NCBI GenBank assembly: GCA_032717465.1
Contig: CM064732.1
Coordinates: forward strand, 24,519,229 to 24,583,228
Length of the DNA: 64,000 nt
Source of the DNA: Coenobita brevimanus
Taxonomy: Eukaryota; Arthropoda; Malacostraca; Decapoda; Coenobitidae
Reading direction: 5' to 3'
Below are positions 10,485 to 20,522 of this stretch, piece by piece (the first letter of the stretch is position 1; every line of letters begins with the position of its first letter). The translations under genes were made by a program, and so were the position numbers. The notes below the pieces were generated by a model that saw nothing but the letters and a program-made list of their open reading frames with translations, did no database searches and was not told the DNA's origin.

Positions 10485-10685
10485 CAGGGTGTTTCAAAAA
10501 TAGTGTTCGTAAATTGCTGAATGAATAGAGCAGGAAAATATAAATATACTTTACCATGTGATATTTTTGGAAATTTGTCATACAAGTATTTACCGTGATA
10601 TTACACATTTTATGTTTAATAGGAAGCTCTAGGGGATGGAAACGATAAGTAGCTTACCATCACCTCAATACCTTTATTTTTTCAT
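10485..10685 (+). repeat. Left terminal inverted repeat of mariner-like element
   Basis: Pairs with 11848-12039. Both arms contain a GAAAATATAAATATACTTTA block, a GATATTACACATTTT block and a CTACTGATCGTTTTCATCC or AGCTTACCATCACC segment in matching order. Small indels separate the arms. Confidence 0.88.
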
Positions 10686-10744
10686 ACATTTGTATACACC
10701 TATGTATTGTACACTAAAGAATTACAAAAGGTTCTCGAAATCCC

Positions 10745-11777
10745 TCCCCCCCCCCTCGTTGATACAGGCTTGGGCTCTTCAGGTGTCCCCAGAGATAAAA
10801 GTCAAGTGAAGTTAGGTCGGGTGATCTAGGTGGCTAGGCAATGGGACCTCCGCGGCCTATCCACTTGTCAGGGTACATAGCATTAAGGAAATCTCTCTTA
10901 CTTCGTGCAAAGTGAGATGGAGCCCCATCATGCTGGAACTACATTCGCAAACGTATCCTGAGGAGCACATCTTCAAGTAGTATGGGGAGGTCATCCTGAA
11001 GAAATCTTGTGTACACATTGCCTGTAAGTCGTTGTGGTAGCAAAAATGGTCCAATTAGACGATTACCAAGAATATTGGTCCACACATTGATCGCAAAGCG
11101 TTCTTGATGTCCCCTTGTTGTTGTTACATGTGGTTTTCTGCTGCCCATGTGTGTGTATTATGTTGGTTTAGCATGCCACCTCTTGTGAACACAGCCTCAT
11201 GACTCCACAAAACATGTGCAAGAAAACCGTTGTTCTCCCTCGCATGAGTAAGAAGTCACCTACAGAAGTCCACTTGCTGGGGATAATCACGTTCTGTCAG
11301 AACATGGCTGGGCTGAAGATGATACAGTTACAGGCCTTGTCTGTTTACAGTCCTCCATACAGATGCATGAGCGACACCAAATCGTGCACCAAGTCGACGT
11401 GTACTTGTAGATGGTTCATCTCCGATGGCGTTGAGAATATCCTCTTCTACATCGAGTAGGTGCTCAGCATGAGGCCTTCCTCTGTTTACTGCACGTGGAT
11501 TCAGTGTGCCATATTCCCGTAGTCGTTGTTCTACACGGAGGAAAGTAGGCCGAGATGGTTGCCTCTGGTTAGGATATCGTCACCATACATCCTTACTGCT
11601 TCAGCTGCAATTCCTGCTGCTGCACTCATCGTAAGTAACATGTCTCTGTACTCTGCAGACGTGTATGGCTCCTTGTCCGGTGCTGACTTAAGACTGCCGG
11701 TACATCCTTCTTTCTCTCACCTTCTCCCACTACCTTCAAGTCACGAAGCTTCGTTCAAACCCATGAGGCAAACATGA
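10745..11777 (-). pseudogene. Mariner-like transposase, frameshifted
   Basis: On the minus strand, reading from 11777 down: a YTSAEYRDMLLTMSAAAG start, then (shifted) RPTFLRVEQRLREYGT and PSTSTRRLGARFGVAHAS, a bipartite helix-turn-helix DNA-binding region; then RFAINVWTNILGNRLIGPF (11148-10939 region); then FQHDGAPSHF with the second catalytic Asp; then SPDLTSLDFYLWGHL with the third. By my count 41 residues lie between the last two aspartates (one is a stop), which suggests a DD41D-type lineage, although indels could distort this. Stops and at least three frameshifts make it inactive. Confidence 0.82.
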
Positions 11778-11847
11778 TTTGCTGCTTTAGGTTCACATTT
11801 ATGAAGGTTTCGTTAATAGTGTACATTACATCGGTGTACACAAGATT

Positions 11848-12039
11848 ATGAAAAAATAAAGGTATTGAGGTGATGGTAAGCTACTGATCGTTTTCATCCC
11901 CTAGATTTTCCTATTAAACAAAATGTGTAATATCACAGTAAATATGACAAATCCCAAAAATGTCATATAGTAAAGTATATTTATATTTTCCTATTCTATT
12001 CATTCTGAAACTTATGAACACTGTTTTTGAAACACCCTG
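11848..12039 (-). repeat. Right terminal inverted repeat of mariner-like element
   Basis: Reverse complement of the left arm at 10485-10685; ends with the CACCCTG terminus at 12039 followed by TA. Confidence 0.88.
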
Positions 12040-12044
12040 TATAT

Positions 12045-12075
<31 letters not shown>

Positions 12076-12303
12076 GGATCTCCTTTCCCACCCTAGGGCA
12101 GGGTGAGGAGTAGCAATGTTCAGACAGCCCAAATTTGCCCAATCCAATGGGCTACGCTCCCATTCACTCATCATTCAAGCCTCCGGCATCGTGGCTCTAT
12201 TGGATAGGCCAAAAACATTCACCACGTTTTGTAGCTTCATATAAACGTATCTGATGGAGTCAATCCGGACGCTGCCACGTTAAAAAAGGTGCCATATCCC
12301 TGA

Positions 12304-12954
12304 TCACGCACTTCTCACAACATTCATCCAGCCAGCTCGATCTCTTGTCAGTTCCCTAGCCTTACCGACTTCCAACCTTCTCATCCTCATACATTCATCC
12401 ACCATATCTCTCCACCGTCTCCTTGGCCTACCTCGCCTCCTCCCTCCTTCAAATTCGCTCACATATACATTTTTCACCACGCTGTTGTTATCCATTCCTC
12501 CCGCATGACAATACCATCTCAGTTCACTCTCTTAGAGTCTGGTGTCCACCGACTTCCTTATTCCACATCTTTCACAAATTACATTATTTCGTATCCTATC
12601 CACCCTCTGTACTCCACATACACTCCTCAGCAGCTCCATCTCCACTGCTCTTACTCTTGACTTTTCATTTTCATGCCACACCACAGTCTCACATCCATAT
12701 GTTAAAGTTGGCACTAACACTCCTTCATGTAAGCCTTGTGCAGCTGCATCACTCAAGCCTCTGTTTCTGTTCAAAGCCTTCATTGCACCAGCTCCTTTCG
12801 TTCCTTGTGTCATTGAACTTTCCACTTCTTTTGCACATTTTCCTCTCTTTTCTATTACAGTACCCAGGTATTTGAACTCTCTCACTAATTCCAGTCTCTC
12901 TCCATTCACTGTAACATTGCACTGGGAGTTATTTTCTCTCTCAATAACCATCAC
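12304..12954 (-). pseudogene. LINE A C-terminal region (copy 2)
   Basis: The minus-strand frame 12532-12954 carries VREFKYLGTVIEKRGKCAKE, VLVPTLTYGCETVVW and RVRAVEMELLRSVCGVQRVDR; 12304-12495 adds GRRRGRPRRRWRDMVDE. FKYLG and TYGCETW are standard post-RT motifs of RTE-like LINEs. A stop and shift separate the two parts near 12500-12535. Confidence 0.82.
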
Positions 12955-13039
12955 TACTCTTTTCTACATCTACTCTCAAGGCACGACACCCTCAGACATC
13001 AGCAAAACTCTGCACTAGCCTACCAAGGTCTTGTCCGGT

Positions 13040-13501
13040 ATTTGCAAGCAGTACTGCATCATCAGCATACAACAAATTTGAGATACTCAATCCATTGTCA
13101 TTCATTACCAACGTCGCCCCTCTCTCCATTACTCATGTTTTTACTTCTCTCATCACCTCATCTATATAAATACTGGACAACCATGGGGACATCACACAAC
13201 CTTGTCGCACTCCCACCCCGATCTTGAACCATTCACTTAGATGCCCATTAACCCTTACACATGCCTCACAACCATCACAAAAACTTTTGACGGCACCTAG
13301 CAGCGTACCGTCTACACCGTACATGCGTAAAACCTTCCACAATCCTTTTCTGTCCACATTGTCGTATGCTTTTTCCAGATCCATGAATGCCATAAACACC
13401 TTATGATCCTTCTCACAGGCCTTCTTTGCCATCTCTCTCACTGCATATATTTGATCCACACATCCTCTGCCACTCCTAAAGCCATCCTGTTCATCTCTCA
13501 C
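13040..13501 (-). pseudogene. LINE A reverse transcriptase (copy 2), YADD retained
   Basis: Minus-strand frame 13133-13501: EQDGFRSGRGCVDQIYAVR, FMAFMDLEKAYDNVDRKGL (first catalytic Asp box, intact), GVGVRQGCVMSPWLSSIYID. The frame closes at 13133. The Y-A-D-D box follows at 13058-13069. Compared with copy 1, this copy keeps both catalytic boxes. Confidence 0.85.
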
Positions 13502-13621
13502 TAGGACTTCTGATAGCTCTCCTACTTTCTATATAATAATTCTTCCATTTACCTTCCTTACCACACTCAGTAAACTTATGCCACGATAATTCTTGCACTC
13601 ACATTGCTCACCTGTATATTT

Positions 13622-13981
13622 TTACAGAGGTACAATCACAGCCGTTTTCCACTCTGCTGGCACAGTTTCACTCATCCATACCTTCTTCCATATCTGCAAC
13701 AAAAACTTCGTTCCACTCTCTCCACTACGCCTCATCATCTCTGCATACACCTCATCAACCCCAGTTGCTTTCCCATTTTTCAGCCGCTTCCCAGCACTCT
13801 TCACCTGTGCAAGTGTCATGTCTCCTGGCACTGCATTCCTTCTCTGTACCCCCCCAAAACCAATCATGTTTACAGCCCCTCTGCTCTCTCTGTTAGCATT
13901 CATCAGGCTTTCAAAATATTCTTTCCATCTGGTCCTTACTTCATCACCATGGGTTAATAATCTACCACCTACATCCTTCAC
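13622..13981 (-). pseudogene. LINE A linker / N-terminal RT fragment (copy 2)
   Basis: Minus strand, 119 residues: TRWKEYFESLMNANRES, LKNGKATGVDEVYAEMMR and ETVPAEWKTAVIVPL. It corresponds to 279-698 of copy 1. It ends at 13622, where the next conserved block (NYRGISLL-type) lies in a different frame at about 13620-13560. Confidence 0.8.
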
Positions 13982-14931
13982 ACCATCACATTTCTTTCAG
14001 CTTTCACTTTTACATTTTCACACCTCTTTCCAGAATAACATACTATTTTCAGAGTATTTTTGCATTCATTTTTCATCCTAGATCATCATTTACCTCCTTC
14101 TTTTTCCTCTTCACTAGTCTATTTACGTGCTTCTTGCTCTCAGTATATTCAGTTCTTATTTCAACTGAACCCCTGTCCTGTAACCACTTTAGCCACTTCT
14201 TCCTCTTTTCCCTCACCAATTTCTAAACCTGATCATCCCACGATGCCGTACCTATCTTCTTTGTTGTTACTCTTGCCGCACCACACACAGCTTTAGCGTT
14301 CCTAACTAAGCAATCCACAGGCTGTCCAGATCCATTTCAATCGAGTTCAGTGATTCTAGTTCCTCCTCTGCTTTGGTCCTATAATCATCTGCCATTTTTT
14401 TTAATCCTCAGATTCTCAACTTTCAGTCTTTTTTCCTGACTGCTCCTCTCTCTTCTGATCCATCTCACTCTTCTCAGCTTGATCTTGCATACCACAATCA
14501 TATGATCTGGCAGACCTCTACATCGTCCTCTCACGGCCCTCGTATCAGCAACCATTCCCATCACCTACCTCTCTATGAGCACGTAACCAATTAAGCTTCT
14601 TTCAACATGGTCCCCATTCCTTCTATACCATGTATATTTATGTGCATCTCTGTGTTTGAAATACGAGTTACAAATGCACAATCTCCTCTCCTGACACATA
14701 TCCCATTATCATTTTCTCCTGGTACGCCATTACAACCAAATATGTCATCCTTTGGACCAGTACCAACTCTTCCACTCATAATCCTCATTAGGATCACTTT
14801 ATAGCACCTGGGCATTTCTACCACAACTTCATCCAGCTCATCCCCAAACCTGTCTTTCTCTCTCTCTCACTCCGGTCCTCACACGGTGCATACGCTACAA
14901 TCACTGCCACTTTCACCTTCTCAAACTTGAA

Positions 14932-15145
14932 CTAGTCATACATGCACCTCAAGCTGCCACATTTGTAGTCTCTCATTCCACTCTGCCACACCTCATTCAT
15001 CAACAAAGCAACTCCTTCCTTGCATCTTCCTCGCCCATTCATTCCCGATCTTACACATTGCACACCCTCCCACTCCTCTGCTTCACACCCTTTCATCTTC
15101 GTTTCACACAATACCATCACGGCAAAGCTCGCACTCTTGAACATG

Positions 15146-15146
<1 letters not shown>
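14932..15146 (-). pseudogene. LINE A endonuclease N-terminal fragment
   Basis: The minus-strand frame reads FAVMVLCETKMKGCEAEEW, GMNGRGRCKEGVALLMNEVW and DYKCGSLRCMYD. CETKMKG corresponds to the TETKL box, with the metal-binding Glu of apurinic-endonuclease-like LINE domains. The frame before it is translated (CA)n/(TA)n microsatellite and is not part of the protein. Confidence 0.7.

Positions 15147-15233
<87 letters not shown>
15147..15233. repeat. (AC)n(AT)n compound microsatellite
   Basis: (AC)n at 15147-15200 followed by (AT)n to 15233. The transition sits exactly at the 5' side of LINE A copy 2. Confidence 0.95.
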
Positions 15234-15236
<3 letters not shown>

Positions 15237-15780
15237 TCTTTCCTGCCTCGGATTCCATGTTTGTGCGTTTTTTTTTCTGATTAGCTTAGTTACTAGGACA
15301 AAGTCTAGATTATCTCTGTAGAATATGGAATTTAAAACTTGATGACAACTTCATCTTACGAATTAATGCATTTTCTAGCTGCATTAATCACTATAAATTT
15401 GGTACTATATTTACAAAGATAATTTTTTTTATTTGCTTAAGTCAAGTATCAAGACTAGTAACTAAATTTTATCTTCCTTTGAATATTGCTTTAGTAACTG
15501 CAAACTTATTATTAATGTACAGTGTTAAGATAAACATTTATCTACAGGACTGATTGGTGTGTTACCTGTGTCTATTGCACCCCTATGTCCATTGTACCTC
15601 TCATGTTATTTTCGGAGGTATTACTCTCAAATTTCTTTATACAAATTTAAGAGAATCGTCTACCAGTTTCATTGATCCAATTTCATGTGCATTTTTCTTT
15701 GTGACTAATTTTTTCCTGTAACTTTGAATAATTCCGTACATTCTGGAATGATAGTTGAAACATAATCAGGAAGAACTCTA
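15234..15780. other. Unassigned AT-rich sequence
   Basis: I see no ORF with family motifs, no inverted repeat and no tandem repeat in this stretch. Confidence 0.6.
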
Positions 15781-15839
15781 TCTATCAGTCTACTTATCTA
15801 TCTCTCTACCCATCTGTCTGTCTGTGATCTATCTACACA

Positions 15840-15901
<62 letters not shown>
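15781..15901. repeat. (TCTA)n / (CA)n microsatellites
   Basis: Imperfect TCTA/TCTG repeats at 15781-15825 followed by a (CA)n of about 65 bp, 15835-15901. Confidence 0.93.
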
Positions 15902-15904
<3 letters not shown>

Positions 15905-16079
15905 AAAGTTTGCCAGCGAAGTCGGTGTAAAAAACTATGACCGTGCATACCGGAATTGCCTGAGACATATGGGGAAAACTCACCAGTTTGTCCAGTGGAA
16001 CCACCTTTCGCCTTGCAATCATTTCCCCAGGGGTATTTGCCCCGTGGATCTACCTGTAATCCTACCATGGACCTGTAAA

Positions 16080-16524
16080 CGCCGTGAGTCTGTTTTCCTA
16101 CTTCCCAACCTACTCACCCTTCAACCCTCCTCACCCATTCACCCACCCGCCCTTCCCTCCCACTCACCTACCCAACATGCCCACACAACCCAACCACCCT
16201 TACCACCCACGCACTCTACCTGCTAATCCACCCACCCACCCATGTAGCCGTCCCATCCACCCACCGTCCCTGCCCATTCACTCACTCAAACTTACCCATC
16301 CACCTGCTCATTCTGTCCACCCACTCACAGACACTGCCTCACTTTGCAACACTGCAATCACCCACCCACCAGTCCAACTCTCCCACCTCAGCCATCTGCC
16401 TCGATTCCCTGTCTGTCCCACCCGTTCGCTCACCATCCATCTCATCTGCCCACCCCCTGACCCCTTTCTTCTGTCTTTCTTTCTGCCTATCTGTCTGCTT
16501 CCTGTCCGTCTCTCCATCTGTCTG

Positions 16525-16570
<46 letters not shown>

Positions 16571-16920
16571 CCTCTCTCTCTCTCTCTCTCTCTCCTGTCC
16601 TCTTCTGTAGGTTTCCTCCTCTTCCCTCCCTTTTCCACTCCTTTCTCCAATTTCTTCTCTTCTCACAAACTCGTCTTCATCATGACTTTATTAAGCACTC
16701 TTTGTTCACATCTCATTCTTTACCCAATATATATTTTTTTTCCGACCACTTACACCTTACTGTCTTTTTTTTTTTTTTTTTTTCCCCACGTCGGCTCCTT
16801 ATTCTTCAACCATTATTCGCTCAATGTTCCTAGTTTCCTCCACTCCAACTCTACATCGTCCTACTTTCATCATCAATTTCTTCCTCTCCATCTTTATTTT
16901 TCCTTCTCTTTCCTTATAAT
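16080..16920. repeat. C-rich and pyrimidine-rich low-complexity DNA with (CT)n
   Basis: 16120-16330 is rich in CCCACC/CCACTC words; 16490-16595 moves through TCTG to (CT)n; 16600-16920 is general C/T DNA with a T run at 16769-16785. The 249-residue open frame across it is Pro/Ser/Leu only and compositional. The flanks 15902-16079 and 16921-17290 hold nothing I can assign. Confidence 0.8.
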
Positions 16921-17290
16921 CTGAGACAGCATCTGGCCAGCAATATATAATTCAGCCACCGGCCTATTTCGCTACATTACACCAATTTAGTCCTATAGCA
17001 CGTATTTTTAATTCCGATTCTTTACCTTCAGAGAATTATTTTCAGCTAAGGAGAGCCCTCTAGTTATGAAAAAGACAAATTTTTTTCGCTTCAAAGTCTC
17101 CATTTGTGAACAAAGGTCATTGGTGTCGTCTATAGACGGTTAGAACTCAATATACATTCCATCCTCGACCATAAAGGGTTAATAATCCACCTGGTGAAAT
17201 AAGCCACCTCTCAGGATGCCAGCCTGATATTGACGCGATTAACTAATCTGAGAGCTGAAGGACGCCATCTGTCGATGTAGGTGTAGTGTG

Positions 17291-17291
17291 G

Positions 17292-17361
<70 letters not shown>
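17291..17361. repeat. (AT)n microsatellite
   Basis: Uninterrupted TA dinucleotide run of about 70 bp. Confidence 0.95.
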
Positions 17362-17365
<4 letters not shown>

Positions 17366-17523
17366 TGTCTGAATTTTCTTAATAAAATATCAGTCCGTTT
17401 TCGAAGACCAAACAGTCCTCTTAAGTGCCACACACTTTCACATGTCGCCGTTTATGTACTAATACCCAGCGTACGTACTAAATACACATAAGGGCTGTCT
17501 AATTCAGAACTGGTGTGGTGGTA

Positions 17524-17526
<3 letters not shown>

Positions 17527-17554
<28 letters not shown>

Positions 17555-18260
17555 GCCATTACAAGTCCACTGCTGAACAAAGGCCTCCCCCAACCTTCTC
17601 CACGAATTCCTTGACTGAGCCAATCTTTGCCACTTTTTCCCTGCAAATTTCTCTCTCTCATCCATCCACCTCCTGTCTGGCCTTTTTCTGCTACGTTTAC
17701 AATTTCTTAGTGTCCAGTCAGTCAGCCTCTTGCTCCATCGATTATCCCTTATTCTTGCTACATGGCCTGCCCACCTCCATTTCTGTTCATTTATAACTTC
17801 TATAATATCTTTGACTTTAGTCTGCTCTCTCAACCAAGTTGATCTTTTCTTGTCTCTTAAAGATATTCCCAACATTGACCTTTCCATTGCTCTCTGACAA
17901 CGAATTAATATATTTTCCATCGATTTTGTCAGTTTCCAAATCTCACAGTCATACGTCATAGCTGGAATTATACATTCGTTATATACTTTTCGTTTCATAC
18001 AAACTGGTAAGCTGCTTTTCATAATGTCCCTATGTTTACCGGATGCTTTCCATTCAATTGAAATGCGTCTTTTTATTTTGCTATCATTATCTTTCGTTAA
18101 TTTTAATATATGTCCCAGGTAATTGTACTCTCGACTTCTTCAAGAATTTCTCCACTTATTCTGATGACGCTCTTTGGTGTTTGAGGATTAAACATTACTT
18201 TAGGTTTGGTGGTGTTAGAGAGGATATTTTAAAAGACATTTCGGCCGGTCTTTAGGAAGA
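17527..18260 (-). mobile_element. LINE family E (RTE-like), 5'-truncated, (GAT)n tail
   Basis: Minus-strand 3' end of a non-LTR element. The tail shows as (ATC)n on the + strand at 17527-17553, directly after the protein C-terminus. Protein homology runs from about 18205 (a KxKVMFNPQTPKS segment, the conserved KTKVMFN region) through the main ORF at 17552-18022. Nothing of the RT core is present, so this is a 5'-truncated insertion. It is a different family from A, B and C by sequence. Confidence 0.85.
17552..18022 (-). pseudogene. LINE E C-terminal ORF fragment (F52C9.6-like)
   Basis: An open minus-strand frame of 156 residues: MKSSLPVCMKRKVYNECI, PAMTYDCEIWKLTK, RAMERSMLGISLRDKKRSTW, WRWAGHVARIRDNRW, GKKWQRLAQSRNSWRRLGE and finally EAFVQQWT. 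It matches the long-known C-terminal pattern of RTE-type LINEs, often annotated as transposon-derived protein F52C9.6-like. The upstream frame is broken near 18030-18120. No catalytic domain is encoded here. Confidence 0.88.
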
Positions 18261-18297
18261 GACCTACAGTTTCAACGAATTTTAAACAATCAAACTG

Positions 18298-18376
18298 TTC
18301 CCTGCCACTGTCAGATTTTGAACCTGCGTGCTTTCCGATAACAGATCAGTTCTCTAACCATTTTACCACACCTCCC
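18298..18376 (-). repeat. tRNA-like segment, probable SINE head or tRNA relic
   Basis: Read on the minus strand: GGTGTGGTAAAATGGTTAGAG (A-box-like, D-arm-like), then about 25 bases, then CAGGTTCAAAATCTGAC (degenerate B box). A flanking CTGCCACTGTC could pair weakly with the start as an acceptor. Pairing is too poor for a functional tRNA gene. It lies between LINE E and the left end of the large TIR element. Confidence 0.4.
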
Positions 18377-18458
18377 CAATAGCAGAAGGTAAGCTACACG
18401 AGACTTTTAAAATATTCTTTGGTGAGCGTGAAGTAAGCAGTGTGCAGGTATGTGAAAG

Positions 18459-19030
18459 TTATGGTCCAAGGCCCAACTGGATGTAAATCTGATGGACTAT
18501 ACAATAGTACAGGAGCTAGTAGAGGTTTAACTGACAACTCGAGTACAAAAAATTTAGAGTTATGATAATGAAGATATGCGAATAAGAACCCCCCCCCCCT
18601 TCCCCCAAAAAAGGAACTTAAAAGTGCTTCATTTGGTGCAACAACTAGGGGGCGCCACCAGAAGTTGGCAAAAAATTCGATTTGTATGACACTTTTAGTG
18701 CATCATCCGAATTAGTGCTAAGTTTCTAAGCAGGTTGCTTTTTCAGTATTTATCACTCTAAATTGAAATATTTGGGGACAAGTTGATTTCTGAGGCATAT
18801 AGGGACGCCAATATGAGATTTAACCAAAATCTCGAGTACACCAACAAAACTTGGGAAGTAACATTTGCAATATGCCAGTTAAAGATTTGCATCTCTTAAA
18901 TGTGACTAATGGGGACTAACCCATTTCTGTGTGGGTCAAAGGTCACTGCCAAGCAGCCACGCCCATTTAATTCGTAATTTCAAGCTTGACTGTAATCATA
19001 TTTTTTCATGGACACCAGACTTGTGCCAAA
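18459..19030 (+). repeat. Left ~570-bp inverted repeat of large element
   Basis: Matches the reverse complement of 26735-27297 in colinear blocks: TTATGG at the outer tip, AGGTTTAACTGAC with CTCGAGTAC (18524-18546), GGCGCCACCAGAAGTTGGC (about 18653), GGGGACAAGTTGATTT (about 18775), GACGCCAATATGAG (about 18805), CTCGAGTACAC (about 18831), TTAAATGTGACTAATGGGGA (about 18896) and ACCCATTTC followed by GTGGGTCAAA (about 18920-18945). The inner limit near 19030 fades gradually. By eye it is about 65-75% identical, with several indels. Confidence 0.8.
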
Positions 19031-19206
19031 GTTTTTGCTGGATTGGGAATAACCCTTTTCATTTGTTAAGCGTGTGTGTTTCGTCCATTTCATAACATTT
19101 TGCACTCTCCTGGGATACGAAATACGAACAAGACCCAATGAACAAGTAAAAATGTCTCATTCACATCTCATTTGTACCGGTAATTCTTTTTTTAATATGA
19201 AAGTTT

Positions 19207-19234
19207 ATTATCATCATCATCATCATCATCATCA

Positions 19235-19289
<55 letters not shown>
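19207..19289. repeat. (ATC)n(ATT)n microsatellite
   Basis: Trinucleotide repeat immediately upstream of LINE B copy 1. Confidence 0.95.
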
Positions 19290-19291
<2 letters not shown>

Positions 19292-19654
19292 TCCCCCTGG
19301 GGAAGGGGGGATAGAATACTTCCCCAGTATCCCCTGCTTGTCGTAAGAAGCGAGTAAAACGGACACTTTTATCTACATTCTTTTTGCTGTTTCTCTTTCT
19401 CTTGTACTTTCTCTGCCCTAACCCTCTGCATTTTATTTTCTTTTAATTAATTTCCTCTCTCTACTGTCTAGTTCCTGCGAATCACTAGCATTGGCTCCAG
19501 GGTAAAATATTTTTCTGCCTAAGAAATCTTGATAAATCTTGATGAACTTTAATTATGAACCAATGGCCCTCAGTTCCGTGCAGCCTTTAAGTGGGCAAGG
19601 GGTGCTAAAAAATCTCACGGTCTAGGAATAAGTTTATACATCCAAAACGAACCT

Positions 19655-20399
19655 TAAGAATAGGAAATTGGAATGATTGAACTCTCAATCAGGCTGGTAA
19701 AATGGAAAGAACAGTGTTCAAGGAATGCAATATAGATAATTGTGCTCTTACAGAAACGAGGTTACTTGGTGTTGATAAAATTAATTTGGAAGATGGTATT
19801 ACTTTGTTGGTTTCTAGTAGGAGAGATGGAAATCATTACCAAGGAGTAGGCTTATTGTTGAGTAGAGATGCTTGCAAGACACTATGTAAGTTTGAGCCAC
19901 TTGATGAGCGCTTGCCTTATGCACGTTTAAAAATCTGACCATGGTAATATCAGTATGGTGGTAGGGTACGCTCCGTCAAATGAGGCTGCTGATGAAATGA
20001 AGGATGACTTTTATGAGAAGCTGGAGGATGTAGTGAATAGAGTAGGAAGACGTGATGTGTTAGTTTGCACTGGTGATTTTAATTCAATTGTTGGTAGTAG
20101 CAGGGATGGCTTTGAAGACTGTATGAGTAAGGAGGGCGATGGTATAAGAAACGAAAATAGTGTGATTTGGAAGCTTTTGTTTGGGAAATGAACTTATGAT
20201 TGGTGGAACCATCTTTGAGCATAGAAATATACATAAAACTACTTGGATTTCACCATGTAGTAATTATGGTAATCAGATTGACCACATTGCAATTAGCAGA
20301 AGGCATAGGAGTTATTTGCAAGATGTCTGCGTAAGGAGGGGGGCAGATATAGGTTGTGATCATCAACTTGTTGTGTCAAAGATTAAAATAAAACTTTAG
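19655..20399 (+). pseudogene. LINE B endonuclease domain
   Basis: Begins LRIGNWN (19655-19675), followed by an in-frame stop; then 19702-19938 with CALTETRLLGVD (the TETRL metal-binding Glu) and GVGLLLSRDA; then 19955-20191 with VVGYAPSNEA and VCTGDFNS (GDFN box); then 20181-20399 with TTWISPCSNYGNQIDHIAIS and [15 protein letters not shown], where C-D-H replaces the usual S-D-H but keeps the catalytic Asp-His pair. Frames shift by one or two bases at about 19940 and 20185. These domains nick target DNA for target-primed reverse transcription. Confidence 0.85.
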
Positions 20400-20522
20400 A
20401 GAAATGTTAATGATAATTGTTCAGGAGGTAATAAATATGATTTTGATAAGCTGTGAAATAATGAGAACACGAAGGAGAAGTTTCGATGGGAGTGTAGGAA
20501 CAGGTTTCTGGTCCCGCAGACT

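Larger units (their letters stand above)
10485..12039 (-). mobile_element. Tc1/mariner-superfamily DNA transposon with ~200-bp TIRs
   Basis: The left end starts CAGGGTGTTTCAAAAA at 10485 and the right end is its complement, finishing at 12039. TA dinucleotides at 10483-10484 and 12040-12041 fit the TA target duplication of this superfamily. The inverted repeats are long (10485-10685 and 11848-12039) with about 85-90% identity by eye. A broken transposase gene lies between them on the minus strand. Full element length is 1,555 bp, normal for the superfamily; TIRs this long are not the classic mariner form. Confidence 0.88.
12046..15146 (-). mobile_element. LINE family A, copy 2 (RTE-like), with (GAT)n 3' tail
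   Basis: Minus-strand relative of the element at 1-2208. Reading right to left: endonuclease start (15146-14932), a long decayed endonuclease/connector, linker (13981-13622), RT (13501-13040), C-terminal region (12954-12304), 3' UTR (12300-12075) and a tail that appears on the + strand as (ATC)n at 12046-12074. It abuts the mariner-like element (12039) with only the TA and a few bases between. Its YADD box is intact (13058-13069, minus), but the ORF is broken in several places. The 5' end dissolves into (AC)n at about 15147. Confidence 0.87.
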
